Source: Enoplosus armatus
Taxonomy: Eukaryota > Chordata > Actinopteri > Centrarchiformes > Enoplosidae
DNA: 64,000 nucleotides
Assembly (NCBI RefSeq): GCF_043641665.1
Contig: NC_092198.1
Span: forward strand, 11,855,001-11,919,000
Direction: 5' to 3'
Part shown: in pieces, positions 1-14,741 of the stretch
Layout: the number at the start of each line of letters is the position of its first letter
Numbering within the stretch: the first letter of the stretch is position 1
Translations under genes and position numbers: made by a program
Notes under the pieces: generated by a model
The model's database searches: none
Told to the model about the DNA's origin: nothing
The model's input: the letters and a program-made list of their open reading frames with translations, nothing else

Positions 1-1086
1 AAAAAGATTTAGTGCCACAAACTCTTATCTAAGATTGCTTTTTTTATTCTGTAAAATAAGTGAAAGCCACTGATCAATCTACTGTGGTTTTCACTACCTT
101 GAACTACATGCTAGCACAGGTCTTCCCACACTCTGCCACTCAATTTTACTAGTCTCAGGAATATGGCCATTTTTACCCACTAGAGGGCCCCAGGTCTTAA
201 GTGTACTGTAGTATATGTAAGGGCTCCAGAAACTTGTGTCCTGTGTTAGTAGTAAAGGTGTTTTGTAAAACTTGCAAAAATCTGCTTGTTTTTTATTTTT
301 TAATTGGGGATCTTATCTTTTACAAAGTCAGAAATGTATTGACAGGGTGGCTGCTGGGTCCCTGCAAGATCCAGAGCCTACCTGCTCTCTGGGCAGTTGA
401 GGTATGATCAGGAACTGCGTCCATTCTGCGCAAAGCTTAAAACTTATTTTAAGCTTCTTAAGCCCAGAACTACTGTATGATGTGTAATTTAATTTAATTG
501 CTGGCCGCTTTATACTGTGTTGCTTGAATGCACATGGCGATGGGACGTATTTGTACATATGAGGGGTGATATTTATAGTGTACTGTCCCCTTTCAGTAAA
601 TATGAGGTCAGATTGTCTCTGTGCCACCTCTGGCTTTGTGTATTCTAAGGTCACAACTGGCAAAAAGTTTTTTTGCAGCAGGTATTGCAGCAGTGCACAT
701 TATCTGAAGCTTGAAACTGACCACAAAACGTGTCACTATATAAAACAAAGTTATCTAAGCTAATGTACTAGCAGAGATCCTAAGGTGTTGAATGGTTTGT
801 GGGAATGGTGACTTGAAGACTTTGCCTCGATGTTCCAACAGCCCAGCCACATATTTGAGTCCAACCGGGATGCTTCTGTTCCATCAAGGGGCCCCAAACA
901 GGTTTATCCACAGACACACAGGTTGACCTCACCATAAACTCCTAGAGAGAAGTCGACAGACGGGGCGTAGTTCTCCCTCCAGGTCAGCGGCGGCGCTGGA
1001 GGGTTCAGTCAGGCCGGCTGTGTGAGCTGGAACTCGGTGTTAAGCTGGTTGGCTGGCACGGGCTGGTTGGTCGGTTGAGGGTAGCC
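1..1086. other. Intergenic left edge and tmed10 promoter/5' UTR
   Basis: I see no exon, RNA gene or repeat in roughly the first 950 bases. Short open frames here have no family resemblance and are AT-rich. The last 130 bases become GC-rich (around 980-1070) and lie directly before the tmed10 start codon, as expected of a housekeeping promoter and 5' UTR. I see no clear TATA box. The transcription start cannot be placed from sequence alone. Confidence 0.4.
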
Positions 1087-4000
1087 ATGGCTCGACTCGC
1101 TGCGCTACTGCTGTTACCGGTTCTTATTGAATCTGTATTTTCCATTTCTTTCTTTTTACCGGTCAACTCAAGAAAGTGTTTACGAGAGGAGATCCACAAA
1201 GACGTCCTCGTTACGGGGGAGTATGAAATAAGCGAGCAGGCGAACACCAAAACTAATCTGAAGGTGAGCACAGACCTGCGGCTAGCTACAGTTAACGTAA
1301 CCAGTTTATATTGAGGCCGAAATTGGTTTACTCTGTTAGTGTCTGTGTTTAAGTATGATAATTCGCGATTACAAGTGAAATTCATAGCTTATTTTAAAGA
1401 TTGGCTGAACTGTCGGTGGAGTGCGGCTTAAATGTGTGACAACTGTTGTTAGCACTTTAGCTAACCTAGGCCCCGAAAACTCGTCTTCCTGGTTTTGGTA
1501 GCTAATTGGCTAGCTAACGTCAGTGAGTGCTAACATTTTCGTTAACAATTCATTATGACATAAACTCAAATTTCTCTGACACCAAGTAGCACCCATTGTA
1601 TCAACGAGTGCGGGTGTTATTTTCACAATCATTGTGTTAAATCTCATCTGTGTCATCGGCTCGGTTCTGCTGCTGTTACACGTCAGTCTTACCGTCCATT
1701 CAACTGGCAGCCACAAGCTAGCGACATTAGCACATTAGCCACTTAATATACACGTCAACGACAGCAGTGTGGATGGGGTCTAACATTTCCTTAATACAGT
1801 GTGCGGGGGCTTCTATCCTCTCGCTGTTATTAACCCATTGTATCGTCATGAAAAGGGTTCCTAATAAGGTTTTGTTAATCAGTCCATGTGTTAACAGCTG
1901 GCAGATAAAAAACCATTAATGGTCTGCTGGTATCAAGAAGGTAATTATTAGTCATGATGAATGTTTTACACGTCTTTTTATGCAGTCATTTTGGGCTGCA
2001 AGTGATCGTTAGTTTTATTATATCGTTTAATCTGTAATCGATGAATAGTTAAATCTATAAAATGACAGTAATTATTGAAATTACTTATACATATATCCCA
2101 TATCCCAGAGCCAAAGCTGAAATTGCTTGTTTTATACAACCAACTTCACCTTACCATCAATTAAAAGGGAGAAAAGCAGCAAATCCTCACATTTGAGATG
2201 CTGGAACCAGAGAATATTAATAAATGAGTTGATTGATTTATGGAATTGTTGGCAATTAGATTTGTCAATCGATTAATTGATTGAGAAAAACAGTTAATAT
2301 TTCATTAATATATCAATATATCATTATTTTCTTTAACTTTGTAGATCACAGATTCCTCCAGCCACACTCTTTACTCCAAGGAAGATGCCACAAAAGGAAA
2401 ATTTGCATTCACCACAGAAGACTATGACATGTTTGAGGTGTGCTTTGAGAGCAAATCACCTATGGGTAAGTGTGTTAACGCCCAAAACCAGGCAGCTCAC
2501 AGGCACAAAATTATAATTTATTTTGACATACCAGCACTTGCCAAATGTAATGTCGTTATTTTTCTTTCACTGACAGGTATTCATAAAGAGTATGCTACAG
2601 CTGTTGTTATCAACCCACCCATGCAATTAGTTAATGTCTTTATCATTGAGCAAGAGCAAATATGTTATTGTCAGGGTTTATGATGAACATTTTGCTCCAT
2701 TTTGTTTAGAAATAAAATGTGCAATGACATATTTTTTTAATTAGAGATGTGAATTTATGGGAATGAACCTGTCATGTTTTATGTAATTTATATTTGCCCA
2801 GTAGTTCAGAATAGGTAAAAATACTTTCTTTCTTGTTAAATAATATAGAAGGAATGAGAGGAAACTAAATAATGATTCATAAAGGATAATGATAAATGGA
2901 ATAAGTGTAATAAGTCTCTTAGTTGGCATATAAATTAAGGTTGTTGCAATTCTAGATCTAGACTAGGTTTGCATTGCACAGTGAGAGAATACATTTTTTA
3001 ATTAAGTTAATTGCATATGATGCTAAAATCTCTGCTGTTTTTAATTAGGGACAGGAAGAGTGCCTGACCAGTTGGTCAATCTGGACATGAAGCACGGTGT
3101 GGAGGCCAAAAACTATGAAGAGGTAGGTGTTGGCTTCCAAACTGTCTGCTTGCTTTTGTAGAGTGAAATGGATACTTCAGTTAAAGAAAGTCTGTCTGCA
3201 CCTTGGAGACTATGTCAGTGCATATAGGTCATTGGACTTGCAGCAGGGCTTTCACTACATATATTCACTATTCCGGTTTGAAAACTAGAAAGCCACAGGT
3301 TCATTTTAATCAATTGTCAGCAGTCCTGAGACTGGTGAAAGTGTTAGTTTGAAAGGTGTAACCCAAAGTTTAAATTGTATTTGTGACATTTGGGTGCCAC
3401 CTATCTTAGAAACAAAGTGAGCTTAGACTCAAGAGATGCAAGTGATATATGATCCTGTCCCTGTAACTGTTACACAACATTCAAATAAGCAATGACTTCA
3501 TCAGATGAATAAATCAAGCCAAGCTGTAGAAATAAGAATATAGTGTTCCAGTACGTTCTTTACATTTATGCCACATTAAATACTTACTGTACTTGTGTAG
3601 ATGCCTTGTGCTTTAGCAGAATTGCCAAGTGTCAAAATATGATGACGACGTCAAGGTGCCCCAGTATAGAAAATAGGGAAATCAGTGGAGGAATTTCTTT
3701 GCCTCCACATCATTCAGTATTTCCCTATACGCACGTTGTTCTGCATCATCACTTGCATTACTCAGTAGTCCTTCTGAGAATGGATAGAACTTGCCACTGT
3801 GGCTGCCTCAGGCAACACTTAATAATAAGTACAGAAGTGATAAAACCCTGTGAGCTGAGAATCACCCCCCTTCCCACACATGCTGCATGAACATGACGTT
3901 CTGTTCTGCTGAGGGAGTGTGTAGGTGGATGTTCAGGGAGAGCTCAAGTGGGCATGCCTGTCTGTGGGTAGGTGGGTGGAGCTGAAATAGCACATGTATT

Positions 4001-5345
4001 CAACTACGTAGATGGGTGTGTTACATTAAAGAAATCTGCAGGCTGTTCAGTGGATGATGTACTGGTATTTGGTAAATATGCTGGAAAGAGTCCCTGTGTG
4101 TTACACAGTGTTTGAGAATGTGTACTTGGCAGATGCAACCATTGCAAGTGTTTCTTTGTTCTCAGCTTACTTGATGTTGTGAAGGTCCTAACAGGCAAAT
4201 TTCCATGTCTGGGGCTGCTGCACAATTTAAGGCTGTAGTTTGGTTCATTTGGTCCAGACCAGAGAAATAGACAGAGGCATTGTTAATGTTTATTTTTTGT
4301 CCATTTAGGGTTCAGACTTACTACAAACAAACAGGGTTAGGGTTAACAGTTGTAAACATAATTCACATGGGCTGACAGGTAACCTATTGTATAATTATAC
4401 CTATTGTATAATTTCCCCCTGGGGATCAATAAAGTATTTCTGATTTCTGATTCATTGGGCAGTTTAGGTGACCTGTCTTCCATCAACAATACCGCAGAGT
4501 TCATTCTTGTGGCTGGCAGCAAGTCACAGAAATAGTTGTGATCATTATTAGTTGAAACTAGACTTCCAAAATGAAGTTGAAATGAAATGAAAATTTGTTC
4601 ACTCTAGCTGTTAAATTTGTACACGTCACATTTCTTTCATCACATAATCCTGTGGTCAGTCGATTTTGTGTTTTCACCGCAAACCAACCACACCAGAGTT
4701 TGTTAAAGATCAGGACCCACCTCCTCAGTTGGTGCAGCTGGTCGGTTCACACCAGAGTGCAAGTGGCAGCTTCTCACAGCCTAAATGAACAGGAGCAAAT
4801 ACAACATTGTTGGTTTAAACACGCAAGGTGCATACACAGCTCAAGAGTGACGCCTGCTGGACAAAGTATATATCGACACTCCTTAAAGAGTAGTTCTATC
4901 TTGCTTACCATTGGCTTCTCAGGCTTTTTGGAGAATTTAGTAGCTTTTTTTTGTCCCTCCAGATTGCCAAGGTGGAGAAGCTGAAGCCTCTCGAAGTTGA
5001 GCTGAGGCGTCTGGAGGACCTGTCAGAGTCCATCGTCAATGATTTTGCTTACATGAAGAAGAGAGAGGAGGAGATGCGGGACACTAATGGTAAGAAAATG
5101 GCATATAAATGACCACTGGGAAATGTGGAAGTGTCAGGTTATAATTGCCGGAGAGAATTGTCTGTTTTTGCTGGTCACTGACCAATAACATGACTTACCC
5201 CTCTTTTTTTCACCACTCTCCAGAGTCCACCAACACACGTGTGCTGTACTTCAGCATATTCTCCATGTGCTGTCTCATTGGGCTGGCTACATGGCAGGTC
5301 TTCTACTTGCGGCGCTTCTTCAAGGCAAAGAAGCTGATCGAGTAG
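1087..5345 (+). CDS. tmed10: TMED10 (p24 delta family) cargo receptor, 5 exons, complete
   Basis: Type I membrane protein of the p24 family. It cycles between ER and Golgi, takes part in COPI/COPII vesicle formation and helps sort GPI-anchored proteins. Coding exons: 1087-1263, 2345-2465, 3049-3122, 4963-5089, 5224-5345, giving 206 residues (human is 219; the N-terminus is shorter here). Order seen: signal peptide (about 1-19), a GOLD-type lumenal domain beginning [12 protein letters not shown], a coiled coil around [18 protein letters not shown], one membrane helix ([19 protein letters not shown]), and a cytosolic tail FFKAKKLIE with the family's FF and dilysine COPI/COPII signals. The ATG at 1087 opens the signal peptide; an in-frame TTG at 1075 is upstream but is not needed. 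Three extra residues (SPM) follow FESK at the exon 2/3 junction relative to human. All joins keep frame. Identification is secure. Confidence 0.96.
2095..2300. repeat. Degenerate teleost interspersed repeat in tmed10 intron 1
   Basis: The segment contains phrases typical of a very common teleost repeat: AGCAGCAAATCCTCACAT, then GCTGGAACCAGAGAATAT, ending in runs of ATCGATTAATTGATTGA. A related but more diverged copy appears at 18215-18475. Recognised from memory; the Repbase/Dfam family name is not assigned. Confidence 0.55.
4404..4456 (+). repeat. 3' tail of a retroposon in tmed10 intron 3
   Basis: The motif CCCCCTGGGGATCAATAAAG followed by TATTTCTGATTTCTGATT is a frequent LINE/SINE-type 3' tail in teleosts, ending in a short tandem repeat. 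The 25 bases before it carry a small direct repeat (CCTATTGTATAAT twice). The same tail occurs in inverted form at 57854-57905. The element body is not recognisable. Confidence 0.55.
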
Positions 5346-6650
5346 AGCGGCCCCAAGCTCCTTACCTCGGGGGAAGCTGCCTGTCAGTCAGCCAACGCAT
5401 CCCAACATCCACCCTCCTTGGACTAGCTTCAGCAAACAACAGCAAGTGGGGTTGAGGGGCTCAAATTCTAGTTTTCACAGTTGTAAGAGAAAGAGTACCA
5501 AGCTTGTCCTCTAAAAAAATATTCACCTGCTTATTTAGTGGTTTGAAACATGAAAAGCGCTGTAGGGAGAAATGCCCTGTGAGACATGGGAGGTGTATGT
5601 CACTGCATTAGTGAGATATGTCCATCTCTATGGTACTTTCTGTCTGCACTGTTTTGAATGTTGCAGCTTACTGAATAAGAACTTGTTCCTTCAATCAGTT
5701 GAACAGTGATGTTTGATTTTGAGCTCAGTTTGAATGGATGTGCCATGAGCGAATGTCTTTGCCCTTCTGTTGATGTACACATTCTTTGCCATGCCAAGCA
5801 AACTAGATCCTTGGTGCCCTTTTATCAAGTGAAGGCTATTTGAAAAAGTGGTTTGTTGTTACTTTGATGACAAAATTGGCAACCACTGAACTTCTGTGTT
5901 ATGTCACTTAATTTGCATACATGTTTGGTAGCTAAATTTAACCGTGTCTTTAGTTTGTTTTCATATTGTAAATGCTACTTAGTTGCTTCTACAGGTATAT
6001 TTTTTGGGGGGATTGTGAGTTGTCAGTAATATTCTTCGTTATAAATTGGGTCACTTCTATGAGCTCTTGCACGTTTTAGTTTTGTTTTTGGGAAAACCTT
6101 AACATTCGTTTGTCACAAAGTTAAAAGTAGCCAAAAACCATGTACTTAAGAAGTAATTTGCAGCATTATACTGTATGTATATGAGTAATTTAACCACCTG
6201 ACTTCTATGATACAATTCATATATACTTGTGCAGGTTTCTCTTGTCAGAGTGCAGTGGATGGAGGTTTGGACGGAAAATGTAAAATAGGCTATCCAAACG
6301 TTTTCTGAAATTTCTTTTTAAATCATACACCCCCTTTCTCTACACACTGGTAAATTTAATTATCCTTTTGTAATTTTCAAAATATCACTTCCTAATTACA
6401 GTACTTGCAGATCCATCCAGCGTGCTTCTTTTCTTTCAAAATACTTATGAGGCTTGGGTTACATGAGAATGTGGGTGGTTGCAAATACTCAGATTGTTTT
6501 TGACAGAGGTTAATTGAGGCATCTGTCATGGATACATTTTTAACAATGGACATGCGCATTGTGCGCAATCAATGATTTTTATGTTGACTGATGAATTTTG
6601 TAAATTTGTGTTGGGCTTTTATTCAATAAAATATTGGATGGATTTACATT
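5346..6650 (+). other. tmed10: tmed10 3' UTR with polyadenylation signal
   Basis: There is no open frame after the stop at 5343-5345. A canonical AATAAA lies at 6625-6630 (context TTCAATAAAATATTGG), giving a 3' UTR of about 1.3 kb. The sequence is AT-rich and featureless otherwise. The 3' end is inferred from the signal only. Confidence 0.6.
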
Positions 6651-8791
6651 AGTTGTTGTGTAATTTAACATGCATTTCCCACTTGTGATGCTAATGTATG
6701 GCTTCTAAAAGGTTTTTTTTTTCCTTTAAAAAGCATTTCATCAACCCACAGATGTCAGCTGTAATATCACAGTATTGTGAGTGCTAGAGTCAAATTGCTG
6801 AAGGAGAAAATTGCACTACAACCTCATAGCAGTATAATAAGTGTAACCGGTAGCAAATATTTAAAAAATAAATAAAAAGTCCATTTTTAATATATTTAAA
6901 TGACACCAGGCATTGGTTGCTCTTCTGGTCACTAAGTGTTATTTTCAGACTATAAGTGTACTTGTTTCTGCAATGTTGATGTGTAATTTGTGATCAACTT
7001 GAAGAGGTTTGTGCAGTTTCGCCTGTTTGGTGTAAATGGCCACATGACCACAGCTGTTTACGTCCTCTGTACTCTTTGAAGACAGGAAGGAGTCATTACA
7101 TTCATTTGGAAGACACTTTTATCCAAAGCAACTTCCGATAAGTGCCTTCGAACTCCATGGCAACAAGAGCTCGATGTCATCACAAATTGAGCACATCCTT
7201 CCCAAACAAACAACTAAAAGCATTTACAGTGCTACAGTACAGGGGCTCATTATGGCCCTCATAAGCCGTCAAAGTGCCACAGCAGAGAGCGAGTAAGTGA
7301 GCGAGTTATCACTTTGACACAACAGGGTTTTGTTGGATACAATTAATATATTCTTTTGAAATGAGCAACATGGATAACATTTTATTATTGGTCACAATTG
7401 TGACTAGTGAGACAATAGACTCAAGATATATATATATATTTAGTTATGTATTGGTTAGTTACCAATGCTATCTATGACTTTGAAGAGTAAGCAGATGTAC
7501 TCCAAGGCTACACATTCACCCTTGACACCCTCTTCAATTTATTGTCACTGATTAGATGACAAGAACAAGATATTGCAGCTGTGGAACTATGCATCAAAAC
7601 TGCTTGTTTCCTTTCACACCCATGGGAGAGTTTGAAGCATCACGAAGAGGAACTTTCTGATGCAAGAAGAAAAACTTCTTGTGAGGTGGAAGGACATGAA
7701 CATAACAACAAATGAAAGGAATATCGGTTAAAATACCAACGACAGAATCCCCCAGCCAGCCTACATGTCAAGGCTAAAGACCATATCACGATAAGATTTT
7801 GTTTTAAAAGTGGTAGTGGCCCATATTCAACTGGTCACTGAGGAGTGGATAGATATTATTCAGATTTAGACTGTGAGACCTGTGATCTACTTCACTTCCA
7901 GAAAATGGTTGCACAAAGGCTCCACCAGTTTGGAACAAAGCTAAAGCTAATCCAACCAATCAATGTTGAGATATTCAGTCTGGACCAAAATGTTTGACCA
8001 GAGATTGTCTTGTTTTCTCTAGCATGTCTAAAAATTAGGGAAGAGGGATAATGCTCTTTTAAATGACTCTGAAGTTAAGTTTGTGCTCAGTGCAGACTTG
8101 TTACAGAGTTTAGCTGTTACATGTTTTGTTTCCTTGTGTTTAAAAGTACAAACACTCAAAGTGCAATAAGAAAAATAAGAAAAAAAACAATGTGGTTCGC
8201 ATGCATATGTACTATACTACTAATATATTTAAATTACTCCTGCACGCTATTCACCTAATTTCTGAACAAAAAGTATTCAAATCAAATTCTGTTTTTTATG
8301 CTGTCAAAATAAACGCTCTGCATGTTCCCACAGGTCACAATTGTACGGAAGAGTATATATATATACGAAGTTTTGAAAGATAAACATTATTGCCAGGCAA
8401 TTCCCAGCCATCTAACGGAGGGGAATAGATTCAGAAGGGGATACAGAATAAAACGTTACACCCGTGTCTAGTTCAGATTGGCCTGGCCGCGTTACATATT
8501 TTGTAAAAACACCCGACAAATGAAACTCACATCAATGCCAATTCGATTAAAGCTTAGGCAGTCCGGGGCGCTCATAAAGCGGTTCAAAACTGCGAAGTTT
8601 ACAGTTATGTGTTCGCCAGCACACCGCAAAATTGTTGCACCAGCTCGTGCAGCGGTCCACCAATCATTTGAAAGCACAGTCATAATCACCCGGATGTACT
8701 GGTGATGTACTTCCGTATCAAAACAGTTCCATGGTACCAACATTGAGTTCCCTAGTTATTATACTGACAGCAAGTCGTTTTCATAACAACT
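6651..8791. other. Intergenic tmed10-eif2b2
   Basis: No gene is recognised. It holds a repeat fragment (7095-7250), short TA runs at about 7425-7440 and 8355-8363, and AT-rich unique-looking DNA. The last 300 bases (from about 8480) are richer in G+C and adjoin the eif2b2 start, so they probably contain its promoter. No TATA box is evident. Confidence 0.4.
7095..7250. repeat. Teleost interspersed repeat fragment
   Basis: Contains CATTCATTTGGAAGACACTT followed by TTATCCAAAGCAACTTCCGA and TAAGTGC, a diverged version of a teleost repeat usually read as a run around CGCTTTTATCCAAAGCGACTTACA. The right limit is uncertain. Family not assigned. Confidence 0.5.
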
Positions 8792-11672
<2,881 letters not shown>

Positions 11673-11710
11673 CCAGTGTAATTAACAAATAAATGAAATA
11701 AAGTGGTCAA
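11673..11710 (+). promoter_or_regulatory. eif2b2: eif2b2 polyadenylation signals
   Basis: Two AATAAA hexamers at 11688-11693 and 11697-11702 lie only 16 and 25 bases past the stop codon, so the 3' UTR is expected to be very short (about 50 bases). Confidence 0.65.
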
Positions 11711-11915
11711 TGCAGTGTCATTTGTGTCTCTTTCAATGAGGTATGCTGTACCTAAGGAGTTCTACTGGGAGTGTTCCTGAAATGTGTTAATACAGGTGCT
11801 TGACGTTTTTGTATTACTTTTAGGTATTTTTGTGACAAAACCATTTTTAGTGACAGCAATCCTCTCAAGATTCTGGCAAAATGTTCAATGATTTCATCAC
11901 ACATCAGTATCTTAA

Positions 11916-12447
11916 CCCATAAGAACCCAGACCCATTTCCCCTCGAAGGAAAATTATGGGGAATACACCACAGACCAAGTGGACCACATTGAAGACATTT
12001 CTGATGTGTTTTTTTTATACTACCCCTTAATGTCAAAGATCTGCGATGGTACATATACGTTACATTGGGCGTTTATGGTAAATTTACTTGTTTTATTGTT
12101 TTATATTAATTTGTTCAAGAAATATGGTCAAAACAGGTTGACTGTATACAGGACACACTATTAAAGCATTAGAATCATTAAATGGGTTTTAACTTACCTT
12201 CTGTGTCAAAATAAAGGCTTTTTGAAATGAGTTGCTTCCTTCACTTGTGTTTACATGTCACACCACCATTTTGAAAAGGTCCCGACCTGCCAAAGTCACA
12301 TGACTGTGACATGACCACCACACCAGGATGTTTCGTATATGTCGCTCAGGGACTTAATGAGTTAAGATCAAGCACAAAGCTGTATAAGGAAGATTCTGGA
12401 GCCTTTGAAGTGTGTGTTACACTGGCGTCACCATGGGTTCTTATGGG
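11916..12447. mobile_element. TTAA-flanked non-autonomous DNA transposon (MITE-like), 532 bp
   Basis: The left end reads TTAA then CCCATAAGAACCCA (11916-11929). The right end reads TGGGTTCTTATGGG (12434-12447) then TTAA (12448-12451). The ends are perfect 14-bp inverted repeats inside a TTAA duplication, the hallmark of piggyBac-superfamily insertions. There is no transposase frame; an internal 100-residue frame has no resemblance to one. The element sits about 215 bases beyond the eif2b2 polyadenylation signals. The superfamily is inferred from ends and target site only. Confidence 0.72.
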
Positions 12448-12811
12448 TTAAAATCAAATCAAACAGTCCATGTTTTTTTTTGCTGAAGAAACAGACTCCG
12501 TGTGAAATGTGTCACAGCATCATTGATAGTCTGTAGGCAGAATAAACTTCATTCCACATAAGTAGGATCATTATCCCAGAGTGGAAGCTTCATGGCTGAG
12601 AAATGTGTCGTATCAAGAGTAGAAGTGTTAAGTGTGGTTGGTGTAGTTGCAGGTGCCCTCCAGGTGGAGGCGGTGTAGAACAAGCAGAGCAGCTGGTTTC
12701 TGAAGGTTTTTCGTGGAATAAGAAGATGAAGAAGCAGTGATGAAGCTGTTGTTGATGTGAAGATATAATGTTTGAGTGTGTGTGTTGTGACAGCAGTTTG
12801 TTGATGAGTGT

Positions 12812-13112
12812 AAAAAAGACTGAGTCCCGCTGTATTACTCAGGCTGCACTACAGCGTCTATTCACAGGCGCGATCCCACTACTGAGCGGCACGGGGGCTT
12901 TGACCTGCTCCGTTTCCGACCTGGGCCGATGCACCCCTCCTTAGACGACCTGGTGGTCCCGGGCTCCCCCAGGAGCACCATATCGATACCGAACTTAGTG
13001 CGGACACCCGATCGGCATAGTCCGCTGCAGCTCAGATCTCCTGAGCTCAAACGATCCGCCAGCCTCAGCCTCCCGGTAGCTTGGATTACAGGCGCGCGCC
13101 ACCGCACCCGGC
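12812..13112 (-). ncRNA. rn7sl: SRP RNA (7SL), copy 1
   Basis: RNA scaffold of the signal recognition particle, made by RNA polymerase III. Read on the minus strand it begins at 13112 with GCCGGGTGCGGTGGCGCGCG, followed by the Alu-domain segment CCTGTAATCCAAGCTACC. The S domain has CCGATCGGGTGTCCGCACTA, GGGACCACCAGG and GGCCCAGGTCGGAAACGGAG. The 3' part has AGTAGTGGGATCGCGCCTGT. It ends at a run of six T on the transcribed strand (12812-12817), a Pol III terminator. Length is about 299-301, the same as human 7SL, and similarity to human runs end to end. A TGACGTCA CRE/ATF site lies at 13155-13162, about 43-50 bases upstream, as known for vertebrate 7SL promoters. It therefore looks like a functional gene rather than a retro-copy. 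Confidence 0.95.
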
Positions 13113-13154
13113 GACAAACACGCTCACTCACAGGGTTTTTGACTTGGACTAACG

Positions 13155-13162
13155 TGACGTCA
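13155..13162 (-). promoter_or_regulatory. CRE/ATF site of SRP RNA copy 1
   Basis: A perfect palindromic TGACGTCA lies 43-50 bases before the predicted start at 13112. Vertebrate 7SL genes are known to use an upstream CRE/ATF element together with internal Pol III boxes. The same site at the same spacing is kept in copy 2. Confidence 0.75.
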
Positions 13163-13163
13163 T

Positions 13164-14200
13164 CGTGGAGCGTGCGGCAGCGGCTGCTAGTGGTGGAAAA
13201 TAAAACTGCAGCTGCAGTGACGAAGGCTGATCCTGGAACAACTCTTACTGCTGAAGCTCTACAGTGATGTAACTACACATGAATTTATTCTGAGTCAATC
13301 AACAAGAGCCAGAACTATTAAAAAACAAACAAATCTTTATGTATCACTTGTCCAAGTCAACGTCATGTCCATCTCATTCATCATCTTCCTGAGATTAATT
13401 TTACATTATTATTATTAACTTATTGTGGTATAGTATTATATACTGTATAAACAAAACGTTATCACTTAGCCTAACACTTACCTCTTAGAGTTTTACAGTA
13501 AGACAGAGCTGTTTTGAAACTTTGTAATAAGTCAAGTATTATTATTATTGTATTATTACTCACGTGAAGGGTTTGCTTTATCCAGTGTGTTCTTGTTCTT
13601 ATAAACTCCCTGTGAGCAACTTGAGTCCTCATCAAACATCTAGTGGGCATTAAGAAGAGTAGAGAGGCCTATTCAAATTGTTCACTTTTCTAATTTGATT
13701 AGATTCTTAATATTGTTTTTTAACAAAATGTTTTGTAAAATAATATGATTGCTCTTGTAATGTGATTACTTTTGCAATATACGTAAAGTGACAATAGATG
13801 CGGTTTTTTTGCTTTAACTTATCAATATGACGTAAATGTTGGTTGCACAATGTAATGGCTATAGAGTAATGACACTAGTTTACACTGTGCAATTCTGTCT
13901 GCCACCTCGTACGATCTCCCGGGAAAATTAAGACTCGACTTACGGCACAAAGGAAGTGCGTCAACAACTGCGCAAACAAAACAGAAAGAGGATAGCGCTT
14001 TTACCATTCTTTTTATATATCCATGGCTTTTACATAAGGTGTTGTAAACTTGTTGTATAATTGTTTCAACAATGTTTGCCCGAAACAATACTCAAACTAT
14101 GTTATTAATCAATATACAATTATGACAATTTCACTTTACCTCTTCAGTGAACATGCTTCACTAGAATAAAACTATCACCACAAAAACACTGATGAAGGTG
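13164..14200. other. Unique spacer between the two SRP RNA genes
   Basis: About 1.0 kb of AT-rich sequence with ATTATT runs near 13405-13415 and 13537-13556. I see no exon or RNA gene. The frame on the minus strand at 13822-14088 has no family resemblance. Confidence 0.4.
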
Positions 14201-14390
14201 AAAGTGTTCAGTGTGGTTGGTGTAGTTGCAGGTGTCCTCCAGGTGGAGGCGGTGTAGAACAAGCAGAGCAGCTGGTTTCTGAAGGTTTTTCGTGGAATAA
14301 GAAGACGAAGAAGCAGTGATGAAGCTGTTGTTGATGTGAAGATATAATGTTTGAGTGTGTGTGTTGTGACAGCAGTTTGTTGATGAGTGT

Positions 14391-14691
14391 AAAAAAGACT
14401 GAGTCCCGCTGTATTACTCAGGCTGCACTACAGCGTCTATTCACAGGCGCGATCCCACTACTGAGCGGCACGGGGGCTTTGACCTGCTCCGTTTCCGACC
14501 TGGGCCGATGCACCCCTCCTTAGACGACCTGGTGGTCCCGGGCTCCCCCAGGAGCACCATATCGATACCGAACTTAGTGCGGACACCCGATCGGCATAGT
14601 CCGCTGCAGCTCAGATCTCCTGAGCTCAAACGATCCGCCAGCCTCAGCCTCCCGGTAGCTTGGATTACAGGCGCGCGCCACCGCACCCGGC
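14391..14691 (-). ncRNA. rn7sl: SRP RNA (7SL), copy 2
   Basis: Same gene as 12812-13112. By eye the transcribed part is identical to copy 1. It starts at 14691 on the minus strand and ends at the T run 14391-14396. The CRE is at 14734-14741, again 43-50 bases upstream. Identity of the transcribed part with a few flank differences points to a recent tandem duplication, gene conversion, or strong constraint. Both genes carry promoter element and terminator, so both are likely transcribed. Confidence 0.95.
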
Positions 14692-14733
14692 GACAAACAT
14701 ACTCACTCACAGGGTTTTTGACTTGGACTAATG

Positions 14734-14741
14734 TGACGTCA
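14734..14741 (-). promoter_or_regulatory. CRE/ATF site of SRP RNA copy 2
   Basis: TGACGTCA at the same distance from the start site as in copy 1. It is the last shared sequence of the duplicated block, apart from one flanking base. Confidence 0.75.

Larger units (their letters stand above)
12622..13163. repeat. SRP RNA duplication block, copy 1
   Basis: Direct repeat of 14201-14742 at a constant offset of 1,579 bases with no indel noticed. It covers about 190 bases 3' of the RNA gene, the whole gene, and about 50 bases of promoter. I noted only a handful of mismatches, all outside the transcribed part. Similarity stops abruptly just beyond the CRE at 13155-13162. Confidence 0.85.

Noticed and set aside
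3543..3890. 115-residue frame in tmed10 intron 3
   Set aside because: No homology recognised; between exons of tmed10 and without its own start context.
12862..13267. Open frames of 89 and 112 residues over SRP RNA copy 1, and the matching pair at copy 2
   Set aside because: They lie within the 7SL RNA gene and its flank. The sequence similarity is to the RNA, end to end, not to any protein.
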